Shown here one piece after another: positions 8,750 to 21,312 of a stretch of 64,000 bases of DNA. Made by a program: the position numbers and the translations under genes. The first letter of the stretch is position 1; every line of letters begins with the position of its first letter. The stretch comes from Aquimonas sp044377145 (lineage in GTDB: Bacteria; Pseudomonadota; Gammaproteobacteria; Xanthomonadales; Xanthomonadaceae). The notes below the pieces were generated by a model. It saw only the letters and a program-made list of their open reading frames with translations. It did not search any database and had not been told where the DNA came from. The DNA is taken from assembly GCF_044377145.1 (NCBI RefSeq), contig NZ_JBILJQ010000021.1:1-64000 (forward strand), read 5' to 3'.

Positions 8750-9481
8750 TCAGGGCCGAAACGCGGCCTGCGTTGTGGCGACCTCGGCCGTGGCCTTGCT
8801 GGCCGCCGTGTTCGCGCTCGCAACGAAATCGGCGGGCCGTAGCGCCAGCCACTCCAGTAGCGGCAGCCAATCCTCACGACAGGGCGCGAGCGCAGCGCCG
8901 GGGTAGTCGAACAGGCCGCGGCCCAGCGCGCTGGCGAGCACGTAGGTCTGGCTGTCGCGCAGGCTGGTGATCAGCGGAAAAGGCGTGCCTTCGGCAAAGC
9001 CTGGCAGGTCGCGGGAGGCCAGCGTTCGGGCGCGGACGCGGTTGGCGATCAGGCCGACGCGAACGGCGTGGGAACGTACGGCGGCGGCGTGCGCGAGGTC
9101 GCTCAGAAAGGTCGCGCTCGCGCGCAGATCGATCGCCGAGGCCTGCAGCGGCACCAGCACCGTATCGACCCGGCGCAGAAACTCGGCGATCTGGTTCGGG
9201 CGCAGGCCGGCGGGGGTATCGACCAGCAGGCAGTCGGTATCGGTCGGTACCTTCAGCGCCCAGCCGCTGATCAGCGCCTGACCCGCTTCGGCGCTGCGCA
9301 GGCAGCGAATGGGCGGGGCGGCGTGTCCGCGCGCCTGGCCCCAGTCGAGGCTTGAGCCCTGCGGGTCGGCATCGAGCAGGCACACCCGCATGCCCCGATG
9401 TGCCAGCGCCACCGCGAGATTGGTGGCGATGGTGGTTTTGCCGCAGCCGCCCTTCGAGCTGGCGATCAGGATGCGTTGCAT
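8750..9481 (-). CDS. ParA/MinD-like orphan ATPase
   Basis: About 243 residues from the ATG at 9481; a TTG 30 bases upstream would add ten residues but has no ribosome site. The deviant Walker A box KGGCGKTT (K10 to T17) is followed by LLDADPQGSSLDW, the switch region typical of ParA, and later DCLLVDTPAG (Walker B-like). The protein is at the short end for ParA, with no N-terminal DNA-binding extension. No parB, parS or min partner is adjacent, so it is an orphan. Orphan ParA-like ATPases often position protein complexes such as chemoreceptor arrays or flagella, but nothing here shows which cargo. The C-terminal Ala-rich tail is probably unstructured. Confidence 0.85.
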   Translation of the reverse strand: MQRILIASSKGGCGKTTIATNLAVALAHRGMRVCLLDADPQGSSLDWGQARGHAAPPIRCLRSAEAGQALISGWALKVPTDTDCLLVDTPAGLRPNQIAEFLRRVDTVLVPLQASAIDLRASATFLSDLAHAAAVRSHAVRVGLIANRVRARTLASRDLPGFAEGTPFPLITSLRDSQTYVLASALGRGLFDYPGAALAPCREDWLPLLEWLALRPADFVASANTAASKATAEVATTQAAFRP

Positions 9482-9770
9482 GGCGGGTGCCGGAGCCGGT
9501 TCAGTCGCCAATCTAGCGCATTCGTTGTGGGTCGCTGCGTGGGCTGCCGTGCGGACATGACATCACCGTGTGCGGACGCAAAGCGAGTCACTGCAGCTGC
9601 AGGATGACGGCCAGCGCCGGCTCGCGCGATGCAGCGGCGAGGGTGAGGCCTTGTCGACGGCGATTGAAGCCGGGTCGGACCACTTGGGGCCTCGCACTGC
9701 GGTCGTTTGCATCTGACCTGGCTGCGCCAGTCGGGACGCGCGTGAAGGCTTCGCGGAACGCTTCGCTACT

Positions 9771-10448
9771 ATGGCTCGCATGGAACTGACTGATCCGCTC
9801 TGGCTGTTGCTGATCGCCGCTGCTGTGCCCGCGCTGATGGGGTTCGCGCTGGCGTGGTCGTGTCGGGGCCGACGCACTGCGGTGGCGAAATGGATCCGTG
9901 GTCTGCTTGCGCTGGTGCTGCTGCTGGTCGCTGCGGTGACGGCCCTGTTTGGTGTGTCGCTGTTGGGCTATGCGCGCCTTCTGCAGGATACCGAAGTGGC
10001 CACCTTGAGCGTGGCGCAGATCGAGGCTCAGCACTTCCGCGTGGAGCTGTTGGCGCCGCCGCGCGCACCGACCCGATTTGAACTGCGTGGCGACGAATGG
10101 CAGCTGGATGCGCGGGTGCTGCGCTGGAAGCTGCCGGCCGCCTTGGCCGGTGCGCCGCCGCTGTATCGGCTGGAGCGATTGTCCGGCCGCTATCGCGATG
10201 CTGCGCAGGAGCGCGAGGCCACGCGCAGTATTCACCCGCTGGCCGAACACGCCTTTCCTGACCTGTGGACGCTGCGGGGGCAGTTTCCGCAGTGGCTGGA
10301 GTTCGTCGACGCCGACTTCGGCAGCGCGGCCTACTTGCCCTTGATCGATGGCGCGCGCTATCGGGTCAGCCTCAGCCCGCGCGGTGGCCTCATTGCCCAA
10401 CCCGCGGATGCGGAGACCCAGCGTCTGCTGGACGAAGGCGGCTGGTAA
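9771..10448 (+). CDS. Predicted membrane protein with exported C-terminal domain
   Basis: 225 residues. Two hydrophobic helices (about residues 10-30 and 43-66) are separated by a short basic loop (CRGRRTAVAKWIR) and followed by a 155-residue soluble domain rich in short beta-type stretches and charged residues. Positive-inside loops place the soluble domain outside the cytoplasm (inference). A second ATG nine bases downstream is an equally possible start. From memory, similar proteins in xanthomonads carry the uninformative name cation/multidrug efflux pump; nothing in this sequence supports transport. It has no operon partner. The function is unknown. Confidence 0.7.
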   Translation: MARMELTDPLWLLLIAAAVPALMGFALAWSCRGRRTAVAKWIRGLLALVLLLVAAVTALFGVSLLGYARLLQDTEVATLSVAQIEAQHFRVELLAPPRAPTRFELRGDEWQLDARVLRWKLPAALAGAPPLYRLERLSGRYRDAAQEREATRSIHPLAEHAFPDLWTLRGQFPQWLEFVDADFGSAAYLPLIDGARYRVSLSPRGGLIAQPADAETQRLLDEGGW

Positions 10449-10873
10449 AGCCATGGGGCCGATGATGATCGGGCCGCCGCGAACCGCGCTGGACTTGCCG
10501 CGCTCGGATTGATCCAACGGATACGCTGGCTGACCCGGCGATCAACCTGTTCACGGCGCTGCGCGTGCACCTCAGTCGCGTCGCGTTGGCGCGCACATCG
10601 TCACCCGCTCTTCGGCAAGGGTTTCGGATCGCTATCGGCTCGATCCTTGCGTAGCAGTGATCTCGAAACTGCGTGATCACTGCCCAGGGCTGCACCGGCG
10701 GGATTGCAAATGCAGCGAGTAGGCCGCTGCTGGCGGAACCGGGGGCGTCTTTTCCAGCTGCCGCGGAACGTTGCTGAGCGGTTCGGTGGCGGGACCTGAA
10801 TGAGGTCCGCAGAGGGTGTTGACTCCGGACCCGGGTCCAGAGCGCAGACTGGCCGCTCTCGCGGAGATCGCGC
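10449..10873. other. Intergenic region with inverted repeat and merR promoter
   Basis: About 425 bases without a credible gene. An inverted repeat GCAGTGATC / GATCACTGC (10654-10662 and 10675-10683, 12-base loop) has no T-run and is a possible attenuated terminator for the preceding gene or a protein site. The merR promoter and operator occupy the last 60 bases and are listed separately. Confidence 0.5.
10819..10850 (+). promoter_or_regulatory. MerR-type promoter with 20-bp operator palindrome
   Basis: A -35 box TTGACT (10819-10824) and a weak -10 CAGACT (10845-10850) are separated by 20 bases, the overlong spacer typical of MerR-activated promoters. Inside the spacer, reaching into the -35 box, is a 20-base near-perfect dyad (10823-10842) with core GGACCCGGGTCC flanked by CTC and GAG; only one base pair of the dyad is mismatched. 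The start codon of the MerR gene follows 24 bases after the -10 box with a GGAG ribosome site. This arrangement fits autoregulation and metal-induced expression of merR-copA. Confidence 0.75.
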
Positions 10874-11278
10874 ATGTCCAGTCTGAGCATCGGCCAACTC
10901 GCCAAACAGGCCGGAGTCGCCATCGACACGGTGCGCTACTACGAGCGCAACGCCTTGCTGGCGCCGGCCGGGCGCTTGGCGTCTGGCTACCGCCGCTATT
11001 GCGCGATCGAGCTGAAACGATTGCGCTTCATCCGCCGGGCGAAAGCCCTGGGCTTTTCGCTGGACGATGTCCGCGGCTTGCTCACCCTCAGCGACGAGCG
11101 CGATGTGGCCGAGGTCAAGCGCGCGGCCGAACGCAAACTCGGCGACATCGAACAGCGTATCGCCGAACTCGAACGCATTCGCGCCGGGCTCAATTCACTC
11201 ATCACGGCTTGTCCGGGTCACGGGCGCGCCGAGGCCTGCCCGATCCTCAATGCCCTCACGCAGGAGGAACCCACATGA
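10874..11278 (+). CDS. cueR: MerR-family copper/silver-responsive regulator (CueR-like)
   Basis: 134 residues. The N-terminal winged helix-turn-helix reads SIGQLAKQAGVAIDTVRYYER, followed by the dimerisation helix. The C-terminal metal loop has C113 and C122 within CPGHGRAEACPI, which matches the CueR pattern CPG...CPI with one extra residue in the loop. The helix position that is Ser77 in CueR and Cys in Hg/Zn sensors is Val here, so there is no third cysteine, which favours a monovalent ion such as Cu(I) or Ag(I) (inference from family rules). Its stop overlaps the start of the P-type ATPase gene (ATGA), so both are made from one mRNA. The preceding palindromic promoter is probably its own target. 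The symbol is by homology of type. Confidence 0.85.
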   Translation: MSSLSIGQLAKQAGVAIDTVRYYERNALLAPAGRLASGYRRYCAIELKRLRFIRRAKALGFSLDDVRGLLTLSDERDVAEVKRAAERKLGDIEQRIAELERIRAGLNSLITACPGHGRAEACPILNALTQEEPT

Positions 11279-13734
11279 ACGCCTCGCCACTGAATCCAAA
11301 GCCCGCATGCTGTGCGACGCCCACGCCCACGCCCACGCCCACGGCGGCCGTGCCCATGCCCGCCCTCGCCAGCGCTGCAGCTGCCAGCACCGCGCCATCC
11401 AGTAGCCACTCGTGCAGGCACTCGGCGCATTCCGATGCGATGCCGTCGGTGGCCACCGACGGTTCCGTCGTGGATCCCGTGTGCGGCATGCGTGTGGCGA
11501 CGAATTCGCCGCATCAGGTCCAGCACGAAGGACAGGCCTATCACTTCTGCTCCGCCGGCTGCCGCAGCAAGTTCGTCGCCGATCCGGTTCGATACCTGAA
11601 GCCGGTCGCCCACGAAGACACGGCGCCTGTGCCCGTCGGCGCGCAGTTCACCTGTCCGATGCACCCGGAAATCGTGCGCGATGCGCCCGGCACCTGCCCG
11701 ATTTGCGGCATGGCGCTGGAACCGATGATGCCCAGCCTCGACGACGGCGAAAACCCGGAGCTGATCGACTTCCGCCGACGCCTGTGGTGGACCCTGCCGC
11801 TGTCGGTCTCGGTGCTGCTGCTCGCCATGTTCGGCCACCACTTTCCGGCGCTGCCGACGAACGCACGCACCTGGGTCGAACTGCTGCTGTCGACCCCGGT
11901 GGTGCTGTGGGCGGGCTGGCCGTTCTTCCAGCGCTGGGCGCAGTCGATCGCCAACCGCAGCCCGAACATGTGGACCCTGATCGGCACCGGCGTGGGCGCG
12001 GCCTTTGGCTACAGTCTGGTCGCGACGCTGGCGCCGGATCTGTTTCCCGCTTCGTTCCGAGAACACGGCCGCGTCGGTGTGTACTACGAGGCCGCCGCGA
12101 TCATTGTCTCGCTGACCCTTCTGGGCCAGGTGCTTGAACTCAAAGCACGATCGAACACCTCGGCGGCGATCCGGGCCCTGCTCGGGCTCGCGCCCAAGAC
12201 CGCGCGACGACTGCGCGATGACGGCAGCGAAGAAGACATCGCGCTGACCCATGTGCATGTCGGCGACCGCCTGCGGGTGCGCCCGGGCGAAAAGGTGCCG
12301 GTTGATGGCGAGGTGATCGAGGGTCGTTCACCGGTGGACGAATCGATGCTCACCGGCGAGCCGATGCCGGTCGACAAGGCGCCGGGCGACAAGCTCATCG
12401 GCGCCACTCTCAATGGCACCGGCAGCCTGGTGATGCGCGCCGATCGCATCGGCGCGGACACGGTGCTCGCCCAGATCGTGCAGATGGTCGCGCTGGCCCA
12501 GCGTTCGCGTGCGCCAATGCAGCGCCTGGCCGACCGGGCCAGCTACTGGTTTGTGCTGGTGGTGCTCGCCATTGCCACCACGACCTTTCTGGTCTGGGGA
12601 TTGTTCGGGCCTGACCCGGCCTGGACCTATGCCGTGGTCAACGCCGTCGCCGTCCTGATCATCGCCTGCCCGTGCGCGCTGGGGCTGGCGACACCGATGT
12701 CGATCATGGTGGCGACCGGGCGCGCCGCGCAGGCCGGCGTGCTGTTTCGCGACGCCGAAGCGATCGAGCGCCTGCGCAGCATCGACACCCTGATCGTCGA
12801 CAAGACCGGCACGCTGACCGAAGGCAAGCCGGCCTTTCGCGAGACGGTGCGCGTCGGCGACTGGAGCGAAGCCGAAGTGTTGCGTCTGGCCGCAAGCCTC
12901 GACCAGGGCAGCGAGCATCCACTGGCCGAATCGATCGTCGCCGAAGCGCGCCGCCGCGGCCTGCAGCTGGAGGCGGCCGAAGACTTCGAGTCTGTGACCG
13001 GGATCGGCGTGCAGGGACAGCTTGGCGGCCGTGCGCTGCTGCTCGGAAACACGGCCTTGATGCAGGAGCGCGGCGTGGCCACTGAGCTCGCCCACGCCGA
13101 GGCTGAGCGCTTGCGCAGCGACGGCGCCACCGCGATGTTCTTCGCCGTTGACGGCCAGCTCGCCGGCCTGATTGCGGTTGCCGATCCGATCAAGAAGAGC
13201 ACCCCGGAGGCCATCGCCGCGCTGCGCGCAGCGGGCCTGCGCGTGGTGATGGCGAGCGGCGACGGCCAGACCACGGCCGATGCCGTGGCGCGTGCGCTGG
13301 GCATCGACGAAGTGCATGGCGAAGTGCGGCCGCAGGACAAGGCGGAACTGGTCGCCAGGTTCAAGGCGGAGGGCCGCAGCGTCGCGATGGCCGGCGACGG
13401 CATCAACGACGCCCCCGCACTGGCCGCCGCCGATGTCGGCATCGCCATGGGCACCGGCACCGACGTGGCGATGTCGAGCGCGCAGATCACCCTGGTCAAG
13501 GGCGATCTGCTGGGCATCCTGCGCGCGCGGCAGATTTCGGAGGCCACCGTCCGCAACATGCATCAGAACCTGTGGTTCGCGTTCACCTACAACGCCCTCG
13601 GTGTGCCGCTTGCCGCGGGCGTGCTGTACCCGGTGTTCGGCCTGCTGCTCAGCCCGATGATCGCTGCGCTGGCGATGAGCCTGTCGTCGGTCTCGGTGGT
13701 GGCGAACGCGCTGCGGCTACGCAGCGCGCGATGA
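11275..13734 (+). CDS. copA: Copper/silver-exporting P1B-type ATPase with YHS and HMBD domains
   Basis: 819 residues from the ATG at 11275 (GGAGGA ribosome site, 4-base overlap with merR); the frame is open further upstream but runs inside merR. The N-terminus is low-complexity with an ACC motif, a Thr-Pro repeat and a His/Cys cluster (SHSCRHSAHS). A YHS domain follows (DPVCGM near 70, FCSAGC 91-96), then a heavy-metal-binding domain (CPMHPEI with C127 and H130, CPICGM 141-146). It lacks the classical CxxC ferredoxin-like MBD. The pump core has a TGEP actuator, the membrane ion site C465-P-C467, phosphorylated Asp509 in DKTGT, and the hinge GDGINDAPAL. It should extrude Cu(I)/Ag(I) across the inner membrane to protect the cell. 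Confidence 0.93.
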   Translation: MNASPLNPKPACCATPTPTPTPTAAVPMPALASAAAASTAPSSSHSCRHSAHSDAMPSVATDGSVVDPVCGMRVATNSPHQVQHEGQAYHFCSAGCRSKFVADPVRYLKPVAHEDTAPVPVGAQFTCPMHPEIVRDAPGTCPICGMALEPMMPSLDDGENPELIDFRRRLWWTLPLSVSVLLLAMFGHHFPALPTNARTWVELLLSTPVVLWAGWPFFQRWAQSIANRSPNMWTLIGTGVGAAFGYSLVATLAPDLFPASFREHGRVGVYYEAAAIIVSLTLLGQVLELKARSNTSAAIRALLGLAPKTARRLRDDGSEEDIALTHVHVGDRLRVRPGEKVPVDGEVIEGRSPVDESMLTGEPMPVDKAPGDKLIGATLNGTGSLVMRADRIGADTVLAQIVQMVALAQRSRAPMQRLADRASYWFVLVVLAIATTTFLVWGLFGPDPAWTYAVVNAVAVLIIACPCALGLATPMSIMVATGRAAQAGVLFRDAEAIERLRSIDTLIVDKTGTLTEGKPAFRETVRVGDWSEAEVLRLAASLDQGSEHPLAESIVAEARRRGLQLEAAEDFESVTGIGVQGQLGGRALLLGNTALMQERGVATELAHAEAERLRSDGATAMFFAVDGQLAGLIAVADPIKKSTPEAIAALRAAGLRVVMASGDGQTTADAVARALGIDEVHGEVRPQDKAELVARFKAEGRSVAMAGDGINDAPALAAADVGIAMGTGTDVAMSSAQITLVKGDLLGILRARQISEATVRNMHQNLWFAFTYNALGVPLAAGVLYPVFGLLLSPMIAALAMSLSSVSVVANALRLRSAR
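11318..11343 (+). repeat. Short tandem hexamer repeat in copA 5' end
   Basis: About four copies of the hexamer CCCACG in a row encode the Thr-Pro run after the ACC motif of CopA. A length change in multiples of six stays in frame. Confidence 0.8.
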
Positions 13735-13752
13735 GCCTACGCGTCGCAAGCC

Positions 13753-16451
<2,699 letters not shown>

Positions 16452-16455
<4 letters not shown>

Positions 16456-17582
16456 GCGGCCTGCTCCTGCAGCTGCGGCAGCGTGCGCGGCGCGAGCTGG
16501 TTGACGGCTTTGGCGATCGCCTGGATGTGCTCCGGCGTGGTGCCGCAGCAGCCGCCGACTATGTTCAGCAGGCCGGCGGCAGCAAACTCGCTCAGGGTGC
16601 TGGCCATTTCCTCCGGCGTTTCGTCGTAGCCGCCAAACGCGTTCGGCAGGCCGGCGTTGGGATGACAGCTGACGTGGGTCGGCGCCACCTGCGCGAGGAT
16701 ATCGATGTACGCGCGCAGGTCCTTGGCGCCCAGCGCGCAGTTCAGGCCGACCGCATGCGGCCGCGCATGTGCGAGTGAGTACCAGAAGGCCTCGGCGGTC
16801 TGGCCCGACAGGGTGCGGCCGCTGCGGTCGGTGATGGTGCCGGAGATCATCAGCGGCAGGCGTGCGCCGCGCTCGGCGAACACGTCGTCCACGGCGAATG
16901 CCGCCGCCTTGGCGTTCAAGGTGTCGAACACGGTCTCGATCATGATGATGTCGGCGCCGCCGTCGATCAGGCCGTGCGTGGCCTCGCGATAGGCGACCGC
17001 AAGCTCCTCGAAGCTGGTCGCGCGGAAGCCCGGATTGTTCACGTCCGGGCTGATGCTGGCGGTGCGGCTGGTGGGGCCGAGAATGCCGACCACGAAGCGC
17101 GGCTTGTCGGGCGTGGAAGCCTCGATCGCATCGCACTCGCGTCGGGCCAGCCGGGCGCCTTCGAGATTCAGTTCGCGCGCCAGGTGTTCGAGCTTGTAGT
17201 CGGCCTGCGACAGCGTGGTGCTGTTGAAGGTATTGGTCTCGATCAGATCGGCGCCGGCCTCAAGGTAGGCGCGGTGGATCTCGGCGATGATCTGCGGCTG
17301 GGTCAGGGTCAGCAGGTCGTTATTGCCCTTCAGATCGCAGCCGCAGGTCGGGCCATGGCTGTGCTGTTCATGGCCTGTCTCATGACCACAGGGCGGCTGC
17401 GACTGCAGCGCGTCCAGGCCGGCTGCAAAGCGCTCGCCGCGGTATTGCTCCTCGCTGAGCGAATGGCGCTGGATCATGGTGCCCATCGCACCGTCGATGA
17501 TCAGGATGCGGCGCGCGAGCGCGGCGTCGAGCTGGGCGACGCGGTCCGGATGCAGCCAGGGCAGTGGTTGATAGTTGGGCAT
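16452..17582 (-). CDS. metH: Methionine synthase, homocysteine-binding half (split MetH N-terminal part)
   Basis: 376 residues. The ATG at 17582 is chosen (AAGGA 9 bases upstream; start MPNYQPLPWLHP) over an upstream GTG that would add a low-complexity leader. It is a homocysteine S-methyltransferase barrel: IIDGAMGTMIQR (28-39), ETNTFNSTT, and zinc-ligand cysteines C282 (GLNCALG), C345 and C346 (GGCCGTTP). Between RGERF and DLKGNNDLL there is a stretch of about 27 residues not in E. coli MetH, with seven Cys/His (C65, H67, H71, H74, H76, C80, C82). This may bind an extra metal. It works with the downstream cobalamin half, and the 4-base overlap keeps their synthesis balanced. Confidence 0.92.
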
Positions 17583-17712
17583 TGGGTCGTTCCTTGGCAG
17601 TGCCCGGAGAGGGCGGGCTTGCGAGCTTCTAGGAGGTGACGCTGGGCGCAGCGTCGAAGGTTCGGATCCGGCCACGGGCTGTCGATTTCGGCTCAGCGCC
17701 AGCCAGCGGGCG

Positions 17713-18639
17713 TCATGACTTGTGCGCGATCAAGGCGATCACCTCGAAATGCGGTGGTCGCCGCTCGCGGGTCACGGTGCTGGCTGCCTGCACCGATAGC
17801 CCGGCCTTCTCGGCGTAGCGCTTGAGCTCCTTGTCGCTGAAGCCGAGATTGATGTGTCCATACGGCGCCACTGCGGCCTGGTGTTCATGCTTGGCCAGGC
17901 TGGTCAGCAGCAGGCGCCCACCCGGGCGCAGCACGCGCGCGGCCTCCTGTACAGCCTTTCCCGGCTTGGTCGAGTAGGTCAGTGCATGCATCAGCACCAC
18001 CAGATCGAAGCTTGAATCGGGGTAGGCAATGGCGTGCATATCGCCTTCGACGACTTCGACATTGGCATGCCGCGACAGCCGCTCGGTGGCCGCACTGACC
18101 ACCCGCGCGCTGGAGTCCAGACAGACGTAGCGCTGCGCATGCGGCGCCACCAGTTCGGCCAGCACGCCGTCGCCGGAGGCGATGTCCAGCACTTCACCGG
18201 GGCGCATCAAAGGCAGGGCGGAGCGCGCCAGCGCCTCCCAGGTGCGGCCGGGCGAGTAGTGGCGCTCCATGTCGCCGGCAACGCTGTCGGCCCAGTTTTC
18301 CTCGGACGCGCGCAGGGCCAGTACTTCGGGAAAGCGTTCGACATCCTGCCGCAGCAGCGGATCGTCGGCGCCGTTGCGGAGGGTTTCCCACAGCGCGCGT
18401 TCGGCCGGCGGTATCGCCTCGTTGAAGCGGTAGTAGGCCGACACGCCCGCGCGGCGGTCGAGCACCAGGTCGGCTTCTTTCAGCTTGGCCAGATGGGTGG
18501 AAACGCGCGGCTGCGCCAGCATCGTGATCGAGGCCAGCTCGGCGACGGTCAGTTCTTCGCGCTCCAGCAGCGCCAGCAGGCGCACGCGGGTCGCATCGGC
18601 CAGCACGCGCAGACAGGCTGACCAGGCATTCAGATCCAT
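17713..18639 (-). CDS. ArsR-family regulator fused to SAM-dependent methyltransferase
   Basis: 308 residues; the start MDLNAWSACLRVLAD is the usual ArsR N-terminus, and the longer upstream frame has no recognisable sequence. An ArsR winged helix (residues 1-95; LTVAELASITMLAQPRVSTHL is the recognition region) is joined to a class I methyltransferase domain. That domain has a glycine-rich SAM loop (VLDIASGDGVLAEL), the acidic YVCLDSS and VVEGDMHAI. No arsenic or zinc cysteine pair is seen. It lies immediately upstream of, and co-oriented with, the two metH genes. This fits the SahR type of ArsR regulators, described as sensing S-adenosylhomocysteine and controlling the methionine cycle; the methyltransferase fold would be the ligand sensor (inference). 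Confidence 0.85.
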   Translation of the reverse strand: MDLNAWSACLRVLADATRVRLLALLEREELTVAELASITMLAQPRVSTHLAKLKEADLVLDRRAGVSAYYRFNEAIPPAERALWETLRNGADDPLLRQDVERFPEVLALRASEENWADSVAGDMERHYSPGRTWEALARSALPLMRPGEVLDIASGDGVLAELVAPHAQRYVCLDSSARVVSAATERLSRHANVEVVEGDMHAIAYPDSSFDLVVLMHALTYSTKPGKAVQEAARVLRPGGRLLLTSLAKHEHQAAVAPYGHINLGFSDKELKRYAEKAGLSVQAASTVTRERRPPHFEVIALIAHKS

Positions 18640-18943
18640 GGGTATCGCTTCATCGGGATTCAAAGATAAAGCAGGGTAGGTAGGGCGGCGGCAAGCGTCA
18701 AGCCGCGCTGGCCTGCAGACAGGCTTTGACGACAGCGGGCAGGGCAGCTGCTCAGCTGGGCGCGGCCAGCGCTGTGGCAGCGAGCGCGACCGGTCTGCGT
18801 TCGCGCCACGGCATGGCGTCTGGTCGCGAGGGCGTTCGGCACAGATGTCAATGCGGTCTTGATCCGGCCGCTGCCTGAACCGGGTTAAACTTGAGCGGTT
18901 TTCAAGCGCCCGTTTGAAATTTTGCCCACGCTCAGGAGCCCCC
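18640..18943. other. Divergent promoter region
   Basis: About 300 bases between the leftward regulator gene and the rightward acyl-CoA dehydrogenase. It should hold both promoters. I do not see a strong dyad that could be named as the ArsR-type operator. A CAGGAG ribosome site precedes the acyl-CoA dehydrogenase. Confidence 0.4.
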
Positions 18944-20107
<1,164 letters not shown>

Positions 20108-20113
20108 GGCATG

Positions 20114-20157
20114 CGCGCTCCAGCAGCACCGCCGAGGCGGTGCTCGCTGGAGCGCTC
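20114..20157 (+). repeat. Hairpin spacer 1 behind acyl-CoA dehydrogenase
   Basis: A long inverted repeat, arms GCGCTCCAGC-A-GCACCGCC and GGCGGTGC-TC-GCTGGAGCGC, with a two-base loop. It is very stable, with no T-run. The right arm CTGGAGCGCT is also present in the coding sequence at 20006, so the left arm is an inverted copy of gene sequence. Confidence 0.85.
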
Positions 20158-20252
20158 ACGGCGACGCCAAGATCAACGAGATCTACTAAGGCACCAGCGA
20201 GATCCAGCGTCTGGTCATCGCGCGGAACGAGACCGGCCTGCGTTGAGGCATG

Positions 20253-20296
20253 CGCGCTCCAGCAGCACCGCCGAGGCGGTGCTCGCTGGAGCGCTC
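20253..20296 (+). repeat. Hairpin spacer 2 behind acyl-CoA dehydrogenase
   Basis: Same sequence as spacer 1, 139 bases further on, with the same arms and loop. One base differs in the flank just after it. Confidence 0.85.
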
Positions 20297-20328
20297 ACCG
20301 CGACGCCAAGATCAGCGAGATCTACGAA

Positions 20329-20361
<33 letters not shown>

Positions 20362-20410
20362 CGCAACGAGACCGGCCTTCGCTGAGGTTCAACTGCCTGC
20401 AGAGAACTTC

Positions 20411-20445
20411 GAACGCGCCGGAGAGACCCGGCGCGTTCGTGTTTT
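20411..20445 (+). terminator. Rho-independent terminator after the 3'-end repeats
   Basis: An 11-bp perfect stem (20411-20421 GAACGCGCCGG with 20428-20438 CCGGCGCGTTC), a six-base loop, then GTGTTTT. It is placed correctly to end transcription of the acyl-CoA dehydrogenase unit, directly after the third 3'-end copy. Confidence 0.85.
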
Positions 20446-20606
20446 CGGGGACTGCAGCGATTCGTTGAAGCCTCCCGCAGGGCTCCCAAAAGCGCTTCGG
20501 CCCCGTATGCTTCCTGCTCTGCCGGACCCGTCACAGCTCGCAAGCTCGTGCGTCCCGACAGCCTGATCCATCCGCGCGGGGCGATGGAGCCGAATCGGGG
20601 GTGTGC

Positions 20607-21224
20607 GTGGACCGCTTTCTTGAAATCGCTCTATCGTTTCCAACTCTGATCCTGAGCGTTCTGTTGATGGTCGCCGTGGGCTACTGGCTGCTCGGGCTGT
20701 TGGGCTTGCTGGAACTCGATGTGCTGGATCTGCCAGACAGCGGCGATTCCGGTATCGGTGCTGCCGGCGGTTTGAGTGCGCTGATGATGAAGTTCGGTCT
20801 GGCCGGCCTGCCGTTTGCGCTGATCTTCACGGCGCTGGTTTTTGTTGCCTGGATCTGCAGCTATTTCGTCGACTATTTTCTGCTTGGCGGGCTCGCGTCC
20901 AGCCTGTTGCGGATCGGACTCGGCCTGCTGGCGACTCCAGTCCTGCTGTTCCTGGCCTTGCCCGTTGCGGGTTTGGTGCTGCAGCCGCTGCGCGGGTTGT
21001 TTGCGCGCGCCGAAGGGCTGAACGCACACGCGCTGCTGGGCGAGACTGCCGTGGTGCGCAGCCCCACGGTCGATGCGCAGCACGGCAGCGCCGAGTACCA
21101 CGACGGCGGCGCCGGACTGATTCTGCAGGTGCGTACCGATGCCGATTCCTTCCGGCGCGGCGATCGCGTGCTGATCGTTGAATACCTGGAAGCCCACAAC
21201 GCATACCGGGTCACTCGGCCCTGA
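20607..21224 (+). CDS. yqiJ: YqiJ-like membrane protein with C-terminal OB fold (NfeD-like)
   Basis: About 205 residues from the GTG at 20607 (VDRFLEIALSFP); a GTG six bases earlier is also possible. Two to three hydrophobic segments lie in the first 135 residues (SVLLMVAVGYWLLGLLGL; FALIFTALVFVAWIC; LLATPVLLFLALPVAGLVL). A small beta-rich domain follows (ALLGETAVVRSP...GDRVLIVEYLEAHNAYRV), matching the OB fold of NfeD-class proteins. It precedes a flotillin gene by 88 bases, the same order as yqiJ-yqiK in E. coli. NfeD-type partners are thought to anchor or tune flotillin assemblies in the membrane. It is the first gene of a three-gene module ending in a giant ATPase. Confidence 0.85.
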   Translation: MDRFLEIALSFPTLILSVLLMVAVGYWLLGLLGLLELDVLDLPDSGDSGIGAAGGLSALMMKFGLAGLPFALIFTALVFVAWICSYFVDYFLLGGLASSLLRIGLGLLATPVLLFLALPVAGLVLQPLRGLFARAEGLNAHALLGETAVVRSPTVDAQHGSAEYHDGGAGLILQVRTDADSFRRGDRVLIVEYLEAHNAYRVTRP

Positions 21225-21312
21225 ATGCTCCGCAGCACCGAGTGCATGACCATCCGTTTTGCCGCACTGATTCCCGACTCCTCGCTCCCGCACATCAGCC
21301 AAAGGGCTTCCC

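Noticed and set aside
11318..11343. CRISPR-like repetition
   Set aside because: It is a plain hexamer run encoding Thr-Pro in CopA, with no spacers.
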